The translations under genes and the position numbers were made by a program. Positions 31,111 to 37,754 of a DNA stretch of 45,663 bases are shown here, piece by piece. How positions within the stretch are numbered: the stretch's first letter is position 1; each line of letters opens with the position of its first letter. The stretch covers positions 1 to 45,663 of the forward strand of contig JAEUHI010000088.1 in the NCBI GenBank assembly GCA_016795385.1, given 5' to 3'. The notes beneath the pieces were generated by a model that did not search any database, had not been told where the DNA came from, and saw only the letters and a program-made list of their open reading frames with translations. This DNA is from Verrucomicrobiales bacterium (GTDB taxonomy: Bacteria > Verrucomicrobiota > Verrucomicrobiia > Verrucomicrobiales > DEV007).

Positions 31111-31509
31111 TCACTTCGGCGGCTGGGTCACCAGGCCGACCTTGGAAAGGCCCTGGCGTCCCACCACTTCGAGGACATCCATGATGCCCTGGTACTGCGT
31201 GGCGCGATCGCCGCGGATGACGACGGGGAAGTCGGGGTTCTTCGCCTTGTGCTCGGCGAGGCGCGTCTCGAGCTGTTCGAGGGTGACGGGCACGGTATCG
31301 AGGAAGATCTTGCCCTCGTTGTTCACGGTGATGGCCTTGCCCTTCGGACCGGTGATCTCGGCGGGCTGCTTGCTGCCCTTGGGCAGATCCACCTTCACCC
31401 CCTGGACACCGGCGGTGGTCATGATGATGAAGATGAGGAGGAGCACCAGGTAGAGGTCCACCATCGGGGTGACGTTGATGTCGTCGTAACTTTTTCCTTC
31501 GGCTTGCAT
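31111..31509 (-). CDS. exbD: ExbD biopolymer transport protein
   Basis: This 132-residue ExbD/TolR protein has a single membrane helix at about 17-34. The motif INVTPMVDLYLVLLLIFIIM contains Asp18, the residue that is protonated in the proton path of ExbD/TolR. The periplasmic domain (KAITVNNEGKIFLDTVPV, PVVIRGDRATQYQGIMDVLEVVGRQG) is typical for the family and full length. It works with the ExbB domain of the preceding gene and the TonB-like protein of the next one; gaps between the three genes are 39 bases each. Confidence 0.94.
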   Translation of the reverse strand: MQAEGKSYDDINVTPMVDLYLVLLLIFIIMTTAGVQGVKVDLPKGSKQPAEITGPKGKAITVNNEGKIFLDTVPVTLEQLETRLAEHKAKNPDFPVVIRGDRATQYQGIMDVLEVVGRQGLSKVGLVTQPPK

Positions 31510-31548
31510 GGCTCTCGGATGGGTGAGGTGATGGGGCGAATGTCAGGA

Positions 31549-33498
31549 TCAGGCGGTCGCCTCGGCGGCGGGACGCGGAGCGGGGCTCTTCGCGGTGGTT
31601 GCGGCGGGCGCGGCATCCTGCGGCAGGTCCTTGGCCAGGAGGTCGTCCCTTTCGGAGGCGGGCGGGTAGATCTCCGCCATCTTGGCGATGAACTCGTCGA
31701 TGAAGATCTGCATCGAGGAGAGGAGGTCCTTGATGCGCGAGCTGAGGTAGCTGTAGATGAAGAGCGCCGGAATCGCGACGAGCAGACCGAAGACGGTGGC
31801 GAGCAGGGCGGAGGCGATCCCCGGGGCGATCGAGGCGACCTCGACCTCACCCGATTTCGAAATGATCGCGAAGGTGATCATGACGCCGACGACGGTGCCG
31901 AGGAGACCGATGTAGGGACCACCGGCGATGCTGATGGTCAGGAAGATGAGGCCGCTGTTCATGTGGTGGCCCTCGCGGACAAGACCGGAATCGAGGCTGG
32001 TGCGGATCGCCTGCATGGAGCGGGTGGAGAGGCCGGCATGGCCGTCCTTTTCCTTGATGCGGTAGCCGATCTCCTTGCAGCCGATGTGGTACAAATGATA
32101 GAGCGGCGAGCGGCGGATGTGGCGGAGGAGACGGGGATTCGCCTTGCCTCCCATGCTCTTGACGCTTTCCTCGTCGAGGTGATCGAGGGCGGTGAGGTCG
32201 GTCGAGATATGCGCCCACTGCTTCATGAAGGCCTCGGTGCCTTTCTGGATGCTGTTGAGATACAGCATCTTCCTCACGGCGACGATGCCGCCGACGATCA
32301 TCATGATGATACAGATCCCGATCGCGACCCAGCCGTCGAACATCATGTTGTTGGCGATGTCGCCGAAGAGCATGATGTGCTCGAGCGTCTCGTTGTGGCC
32401 GCCACCGCCGCCCCCTTCATCGGCGCCGACAGCGACGAGGGTCTGGCTCTCGGGCGTGCCGGATTGGCTCGCGGCGAGGAAGCGGATCAGGGGCGTGTCG
32501 AGCGGCGCGGCATGGATCTGGAATTCGTCCAGCTCGCCGGCGAACCCTCCGCCGGTCTCGGCGGTGGCACCGATGAGGGAGGGCCCGGCCAAGGCGGGCA
32601 TGCCTTTGGCGAGGGTAGCATAGGGTTTTCCATCGACGAGCACATCGATCTTGCCGGCACCGGCGACGGCGGCGAGGTGTTTCCAAGCGCCTTCTCCGAT
32701 GGGTTCGCCTCCGCTGCTGCGGGTGGTGCCGGAGGCATCCTTCACTTCGACGTAGGCGACGCCATCGCTCACGCCGAGGACGAAGGACGAGCCGCCCTCT
32801 TCGCGACGGAAGAGCACGGCGTCTTTCGCGGAGGCGGAGGGCTTCACCCATGCCATGATCGTCACCTGGGCACCGGCTTCCCAGTTCAACGATTCGCCGG
32901 CGGGAATCTCCATGCCGTTGGTGCCGAAGAGAATCGCCCCGGCGCCAATGAGGGCACCCTCGGTCGGGGTGGGAGCGGTGGTGGCGGTGTTTTCCTTCGA
33001 GGAATAATCGCGAGGGGGAGCCCCGCGCTCGGCGAAGTGGTAGACGAGCACGGCGGGATCCGGATAGGTCTCCTTGGAATTGCCTGCGTTTTCGGCGGCG
33101 GCATTGCCGAAGTAGAGCCACACCTTGGTCGGGTCCGCCCCTTCCTTGATTTCGGGCAGGCGCAGCCAGAGGAAGGCCTCGTTCATGAGGGCGTCGTAGC
33201 GCTCGAGATGGAAGGGGAGCTCGGTCTTGTGATCGTCGGCGAGGACGCGGAGATCGCTGCCGTCTTCCTTCAGGCTGGTGAAGGGGAAATTGCCTTCATG
33301 CAGGCGCACGAGAACGGTGGCGGCTCCGGCGGGGCGTCCGGCATCGGCGGGCTTCACCTCGAGCGATTTGCGTCCGGTCCAGGCTTTGTCCCACCAAGCG
33401 CCCTCTTCGGCACCGCCGGCGGCGAATCCCGCGAGAGGGAGGAATGTCAGGATGACCGCGAGGAGGGCGGAGAGACGTGGGAATGTCGGAATGTTCAT
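31549..33498 (-). CDS. DUF2341 - LamG-like - ExbB/TolQ fusion
   Basis: This is a 649-residue three-part protein. After a signal-like helix (about 10-27) comes a DUF2341 domain (about 33-155; WWDKAW, DLRVLADDHKTELPFHLERYD, KVWLYFGN). Then comes a concanavalin-like LamG domain (about 180-335; VTIMAWVKP, WKHLAAV, GELDEFQIH), and finally an ExbB/TolQ proton-channel domain with helices at about 388-408, 513-547 and 553-587 (SIAGGPYIGLLGTVVGVM). Ordinary ExbB has only about 240 residues. The extra 350 residues would lie in the periplasm and could sense or bind cell-wall glycan or an outer-membrane partner, in the way peptidoglycan-binding parts tether other motors (inference). It is encoded between tpsB and exbD. 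Confidence 0.9.
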   Translation of the reverse strand: MNIPTFPRLSALLAVILTFLPLAGFAAGGAEEGAWWDKAWTGRKSLEVKPADAGRPAGAATVLVRLHEGNFPFTSLKEDGSDLRVLADDHKTELPFHLERYDALMNEAFLWLRLPEIKEGADPTKVWLYFGNAAAENAGNSKETYPDPAVLVYHFAERGAPPRDYSSKENTATTAPTPTEGALIGAGAILFGTNGMEIPAGESLNWEAGAQVTIMAWVKPSASAKDAVLFRREEGGSSFVLGVSDGVAYVEVKDASGTTRSSGGEPIGEGAWKHLAAVAGAGKIDVLVDGKPYATLAKGMPALAGPSLIGATAETGGGFAGELDEFQIHAAPLDTPLIRFLAASQSGTPESQTLVAVGADEGGGGGGHNETLEHIMLFGDIANNMMFDGWVAIGICIIMMIVGGIVAVRKMLYLNSIQKGTEAFMKQWAHISTDLTALDHLDEESVKSMGGKANPRLLRHIRRSPLYHLYHIGCKEIGYRIKEKDGHAGLSTRSMQAIRTSLDSGLVREGHHMNSGLIFLTISIAGGPYIGLLGTVVGVMITFAIISKSGEVEVASIAPGIASALLATVFGLLVAIPALFIYSYLSSRIKDLLSSMQIFIDEFIAKMAEIYPPASERDDLLAKDLPQDAAPAATTAKSPAPRPAAEATA

Positions 33499-33520
33499 GA
33501 CGGATGGAAAGGGATGGGAT

Positions 33521-35206
33521 TCAGAAACCGGCTTCGACCTGGAAGAGCATGAAGGGATCGCTCGCCTGGGTGGTGCCTTGGTCGACGAGAGGCCAGGCCA
33601 CTTCGACGGAGCCTTCGAGATTTTCGCGGAAGAGGAAACGGGTGCCGAGACCCCAGCTCGAGAGGCGGAAGAGGTCGGTCTGTTCGGGAAGGGGATCGTT
33701 CAGGTAGAGGCGGCCGACATCGTAGAAGGTGTGGAAACGCCACTCGCTGACGGGATCGCCGTTGTCCTGCTTCTCGGTCGTCCTGAGGAGGGTCGGGGTG
33801 CGGAGTTCACCGATGAGGAACCAGCCTCCGTCGCCGAGGGCCTCGGACTCGAGATAACCGCGGACCGTCGAGGCGCCGCCACCCGCGAGTTGTTCGCTGT
33901 TGATGAGCGGATTCGTCGTGGCTTGACCCTGGATTTTCCCGAAGGCTTCGAAGCCCTTGGGCAAGTCCTGGGTGCGGGAGAGATCGCCTCGGAAATAGAA
34001 GAAGCTGCCATCAGCCTCGAAGCGTTTCGTATCGAATTCATCGACACCGCTGCCCATGCCTCGGAAGGCCCAGGTGGCGGAGGCATTCACCTCGGTGAAC
34101 GATTTGTCACCGAGCCAGCCACCGCCATAAGCAAGGGTGGCGGGCCAATATTCGATGGGGGTCGTGAAGGTCTGGTCATCCACCTGGAGGTCTTCGTCGA
34201 ATCGCTTGAAGTCCATCCCCACGCTGAGCGAGTGGAAGTAATCACCGCGTCCCGGCAGGGTGAAAAGACCCCGGAAGCCCGCGGTTTCGCCCCGCCCGGC
34301 CACCGCCGCACCACCCAGGGTGGAGACGTCGCTGTTCTGCTTCGTGGCGGTAAGGAGGAGGGAGAAATCGGGAGCTTTCGCGAATCGCGCGATGTAGTAA
34401 GCGGAATAGATCTCGGCGTCCTCGATGCGCTCGGGCGCGAGCTGGGTGGAGAGTCCGAGGCTGTGGCCGAGCTGCCAGAGGTTGTTGTAGCTCCACGAAC
34501 CGTTGAAACGGAGAGGAGTCGTGTCCGGGCTGTAGCGGTTGTTCAGCTCGATGCTGCCGTGCATCGGCAAGGAATCCTCCACCAGCAAATCCACGTCGAT
34601 CGTCCCCGGGGCGACGCCAGGTCGGATTGAAGGTGTCACCTTGCGGTCGGCCCAGCCGTTGAGAGCGACGATGTCCTCCTGCACCTTCGCGAAATCCGGC
34701 ACGGTTCCCTCGGCGAGCGAAGGGGCGTTCTTCTTGATCTGGCTCGGCAGGTGATACTTCGCGTCCCGGACCCGGAGCCTGCCCACCGTGTTCTCCGTGG
34801 CGTGAAGATAAATGATCCCCCGGGTGCCGTTCTGCACCGGCAACTCCACGCCCACGCTTTGGAAACCCTTGTCGTGATAGGCCTTTTCGAGAGCGGCGCG
34901 GGCCTGTTCGAGGTCGTCGAGATTGCGGGCGAGTCCTGTGAAGGGATAAACCGCGTCGGCGATTTCTTCGGGCGTCAGCAATTTCACGCCGCGCACGCGG
35001 AACTGGCGAGCGGGAAAGGTGAGATCCCGCTGCAACTCCAGTTGCTCCTGCGTCGCCGGCGGGAAAGGAAGCGGCGGAGGATCAACCGGTAGCGCGACTT
35101 CCTCCGCCCCGTTCGTGCAGACCACGGCAATCAGCGAACAGACGCCCGAAATCACCTTGGCGACTGCTCTCCGTGAGACCAAAATCTGCGAAAAGCGCAA
35201 CGACAT
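33521..35206 (-). CDS. TpsB transporter (ShlB/FhaC/HecB family)
   Basis: This is the outer-membrane pore of a two-partner secretion system, 561 residues. A signal region spans about 1-34 and a Pro-rich linker follows at 40-51. Two POTRA domains lie at about 66-140 (FRVRGVKLLTPEEIAD, ALEKAYHDKGFQSV) and 141-212, followed by a 16-strand-type barrel to the C-terminal Phe. The signature GGGASTVRGY, which caps the conserved loop inside the pore, lies near 440-448. The length fits the family. Its natural client is the giant TpsA at the other end of the cluster, seven genes away, which is unusual because TPS partners are normally adjacent. It is the first gene of the - strand cluster and has the TGTGAC-N6-GTCACA palindrome 60 bases upstream. 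Confidence 0.93.
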   Translation of the reverse strand: MSLRFSQILVSRRAVAKVISGVCSLIAVVCTNGAEEVALPVDPPPLPFPPATQEQLELQRDLTFPARQFRVRGVKLLTPEEIADAVYPFTGLARNLDDLEQARAALEKAYHDKGFQSVGVELPVQNGTRGIIYLHATENTVGRLRVRDAKYHLPSQIKKNAPSLAEGTVPDFAKVQEDIVALNGWADRKVTPSIRPGVAPGTIDVDLLVEDSLPMHGSIELNNRYSPDTTPLRFNGSWSYNNLWQLGHSLGLSTQLAPERIEDAEIYSAYYIARFAKAPDFSLLLTATKQNSDVSTLGGAAVAGRGETAGFRGLFTLPGRGDYFHSLSVGMDFKRFDEDLQVDDQTFTTPIEYWPATLAYGGGWLGDKSFTEVNASATWAFRGMGSGVDEFDTKRFEADGSFFYFRGDLSRTQDLPKGFEAFGKIQGQATTNPLINSEQLAGGGASTVRGYLESEALGDGGWFLIGELRTPTLLRTTEKQDNGDPVSEWRFHTFYDVGRLYLNDPLPEQTDLFRLSSWGLGTRFLFRENLEGSVEVAWPLVDQGTTQASDPFMLFQVEAGF

Positions 35207-35526
35207 CTGGGCGGAAATAATTCCCGTCTAGAGTCCCTCAGCGCCGTTTATCCTCAAGCAACGCCCTGTGACGTTCGCGTCACATTAGGGGCTCTGTTAG
35301 GACGAAAATTCCCGCAAAGTGATGAAAATTATGTAAACATGGAAATTTAGGAAGTCCCAAGCAACTGCCGACGCCTTTCCTCTTTTACCCAAGAAGGGCG
35401 GGGAAATCCGGATGACGAGAATGACGAGTCCCGGGAAAGAAGTCATGCGATCGACCGTGACGTTTTTGACATTCTCAAAACTGATCGGTCGCGAGCGTGA
35501 CAATCTCGACGCAAGGAGAATGGCCT
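35207..35526. other. 320-bp intergenic promoter region of the TPS cluster
   Basis: This stretch separates the SDR gene end from the tpsB start. It is locally AT-rich (about 35305-35360) and holds the operator-like palindrome at 35267-35284 and single GTGAC half-sites at 35457 and 35497. ATTATG at 35328-35333 could be a - strand -10 box (CATAAT), but no matching -35 box is evident. I see no small gene or RNA. Confidence 0.55.
35267..35284. promoter_or_regulatory. 18-bp operator-like palindrome upstream of tpsB
   Basis: TGTGAC-GTTCGC-GTCACA lies 60 bases upstream of the tpsB start codon. Both half-sites match the palindrome at 27455-27472 exactly, while the six central bases differ, as expected for a protein-binding site and not for a duplicated segment. 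Confidence 0.72.
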
Positions 35527-36306
35527 CTAGCTGTGCATCACCTGGCCTCCGTCCACGTTGAGCGTCTGTCCGGTGAGGTTGCGACAGGCGTCGCTGGCGA
35601 GAAAGACAGCCATGGCTCCGAACTCCGCGGGCTCCTGCCAACGCCCCATGGGGGAAACGCGACGGATTTTTTCCTCGGCCCACTCCTCGTAGCTCATCGT
35701 CGCGGCTTCCTTCGAGGCGGCGTAGACAGAGCGGTTCAATTCGGTTTTCACCATGCCGGGAGAGAGGGCGTTCACGCGGATGCCGTAGGGTGCGAAATCC
35801 TTCGCGGCGAGCTGCGCAAAATTGATCACCGCCGCTTTCGAGGCGCTGTAGGGTGGATCGGTCTGCGATCCGATCTGGCCGGCGACCGAGGAAAGGATGA
35901 GCACGGACTTCCGCGTCGTCTCACCCGTCAGCAAGGCCGGGACGCAGGCATGCACCGTGTTGACGACGCCCATCAGGGACACGTCGAGGACGCGGCTCCA
36001 ATCGGACGGCTCGAGATTCCAGAAGGGAAAACCCGTCTTGCCCGATCCGATCGCAGCGGCACAGACGAGGTGGTCGATCGGATGACCCGCGACCGCGTCG
36101 CGCAGGGCCGCGTAATCCGCGACATTCACGGCGCGCACGGCGATACGGTCGGGCGCCTCGTTTTGGAGTTCGGTCAGGGCATTGGCATCGAGATCGAGGG
36201 CGAGGAGATCCGCCCCGGCTTCGAGAAAGGCGCGGGCGATGGCGAGTCCGATGCCGCGGGCGGCTCCGGTGATGGCGACGGTTTGTCCGGCGAGGGAAAG
36301 GGTCAT
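35527..36306 (-). CDS. SDR family oxidoreductase
   Basis: This 259-residue classical short-chain dehydrogenase has TGAARGIG at 13-20, the catalytic serine at about 140 in ILSSVAG, YSASK with Tyr153 and Lys157, and the C-terminal NVDGGQ motif. LDLDANAL after strand two has an acidic residue, which favours NAD over NADP. It is the last gene of a tight - strand group that begins with an IlvD/Edd dehydratase, so an aldose or sugar-acid dehydrogenase role is plausible but not proven. The start at 36306 overlaps the stop of the DUF2752 gene (ATGA); longer frames lack SDR character. Confidence 0.92.
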   Translation of the reverse strand: MTLSLAGQTVAITGAARGIGLAIARAFLEAGADLLALDLDANALTELQNEAPDRIAVRAVNVADYAALRDAVAGHPIDHLVCAAAIGSGKTGFPFWNLEPSDWSRVLDVSLMGVVNTVHACVPALLTGETTRKSVLILSSVAGQIGSQTDPPYSASKAAVINFAQLAAKDFAPYGIRVNALSPGMVKTELNRSVYAASKEAATMSYEEWAEEKIRRVSPMGRWQEPAEFGAMAVFLASDACRNLTGQTLNVDGGQVMHS

Positions 36307-36719
36307 GGCAGGAAAAGGAGAAGATAGATCCAGTTGAGCAGGAAAAGGACACCGGCAATGACCGCGTTGCGTTTGAGGCGGCGGTTTTGTTCGGGGATCG
36401 GAGGTGGTTCGACGCCGCGGAGGTAGCGGAGTGATCCCGTCGTGATCCAGACCAGGAGAATCACGATCCCGACGACGACGCCCGGATTGAAAGTGACCGA
36501 CGCGATGACATCGCCCGAGACGAGGGCGCGCACCGAACGCGTGCCGCCGCAGCCGAGGCAGGGCAGGCCGGTGGTCTGGCGAAAGCCGCACTCCGGAGGG
36601 CGCACCGGGAGCCGGTCGTAAAATCGGGCCACCAGGAGCAAGCCCAGGACGGCGACCAAGGTCACGAGCGGCCCGACGAGCCATTGCACGTGGCGGACGC
36701 GGGGAAGGGCCTGATCCAT
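36303..36719 (-). CDS. DUF2752 membrane protein
   Basis: The protein of about 138 residues has three hydrophobic helices (near 12-32, 78-96 and 118-137) and the DUF2752 signature: a Cys in PPECGFRQ, then GLPCLGCGGTRSVRAL. The clustered cysteines could bind metal; the function of the family is not known. ATG 36719 overlaps the last base of the preceding stop codon; a GTG at 36722 is the alternative. It overlaps the SDR gene by four bases at its other end, so all three genes are probably translated in series. Confidence 0.87.
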   Translation of the reverse strand: MDQALPRVRHVQWLVGPLVTLVAVLGLLLVARFYDRLPVRPPECGFRQTTGLPCLGCGGTRSVRALVSGDVIASVTFNPGVVVGIVILLVWITTGSLRYLRGVEPPPIPEQNRRLKRNAVIAGVLFLLNWIYLLLFLP

Positions 36720-37708
36720 CACGGCGCGGGCAGGAGGACGAGCTTGAGCGAGGCTCTCGCCGGTGCGCCGGCCTCACCGGGCTTCGCGAGATCGGCGAGA
36801 AAGCGGTCCGCGGGGAGACGACCGGGACCGGTCAGGGATTTCTTGATCGCGGCAAGCCGCTCCATCGCCGGAGACGGATCCGCCGCCACCAGCTCGAGCT
36901 GGAGACGGGGGCGGTCCAGTCCCGAGCGTTCGCAGACCAGGTCGTAATCCTTCACGAGCCGGACCATGCGATCGAGGTGCACGGGCTGATCATCGAGATC
37001 GACGGAGAAGAGGTCAGGTGATTCGATCTGTTGGCGCAGCGTCGAGGTGCGCGAGGCGGTGAGATCGACGAGCTGGTCGAAATCCAGCGCACCCTCCACG
37101 AGATAGGCGGGCGATTCCTTCACGAAAACCTCGCGCTCCGGCGCGTAGAGTTCACCCTTCGCATACCAGGCACCTTCCTTCCATTCGAGATCGACCGTTT
37201 TCATCGCCTCGGGAAAGCGGGCTTCGAAGAGCATCTGCGTGATTTTCTCCAGATCCTCCTCGCGTTTTTTCGTGGCGGCATCGGCGAACTCACCCACCGC
37301 CTTCAACACCGCATCGCGCAGTCCATCGAACTTCGCCGCTTCGGCCTCCTCGCGTTGTTTCGCGTAGGGCGTGTTCAACGAATGGTATTCCGTCAGGACG
37401 ACTTCGGCGCTGTGAGGACCGATGTTGTGTTTCAGCAGGATGTTTTCCGCCGATGGAGCGAGGGGATCGCGCAGACCGAGGAGCTGTTTCTTGAAAAAGC
37501 CGACCCGCTCGACCGAAAGGATTTCGATTCCCGGCTCGGCGCGCAGCTCGGCGAGAGCCCCGCGCCATTGGAATCCGCGCACGAGGAGGAAGATCGTGAA
37601 GCCCAGCACCAGCGCCGCCATCGTCGCCGAGCCGAGGACATAAAGCGTCGAGCGCGGCTCCCGCGAGGGGCGGGCCGGTTTCACGGACTTGGAGGCGGCG
37701 GGGTCCAT
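36719..37708 (-). CDS. Membrane-anchored periplasmic protein, unknown function
   Basis: This 329-residue protein has one membrane helix (about 24-46) after a basic N-terminus, and the rest should face the periplasm. The segments GIEILSVERVGFFKKQLLGLRDPLAP and KGELYAPEREVFVKESPAYL resemble the BON-like strand patterns found in some OmpA-family proteins, but I cannot assign it. A Lys/Glu-rich helix at about 135-180 may form a coiled coil. It lies 46 bases after the dehydratase gene and overlaps the DUF2752 gene by one base. The start at 37708 gives the shortest form with the membrane anchor. Confidence 0.72.
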   Translation of the reverse strand: MDPAASKSVKPARPSREPRSTLYVLGSATMAALVLGFTIFLLVRGFQWRGALAELRAEPGIEILSVERVGFFKKQLLGLRDPLAPSAENILLKHNIGPHSAEVVLTEYHSLNTPYAKQREEAEAAKFDGLRDAVLKAVGEFADAATKKREEDLEKITQMLFEARFPEAMKTVDLEWKEGAWYAKGELYAPEREVFVKESPAYLVEGALDFDQLVDLTASRTSTLRQQIESPDLFSVDLDDQPVHLDRMVRLVKDYDLVCERSGLDRPRLQLELVAADPSPAMERLAAIKKSLTGPGRLPADRFLADLAKPGEAGAPARASLKLVLLPAP

Positions 37709-37754
37709 GCCGGGAGAATAGGCGAGTCGACCGCTCGAATCGAGCGTGATTTTC

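Noticed and set aside
29671..33552. Open frame of 1293 codons on the + strand opposite porin, TonB, ExbD and ExbB genes
   Set aside because: It runs across four well-supported genes and their gaps and its product is His/Gly/Asp-rich without any family motif.
35267..35284. Calling the palindromes CRP sites
   Set aside because: The TGTGA and TCACA half-sites are separated by eight bases instead of six, and no CRP-like regulator is encoded in the window.
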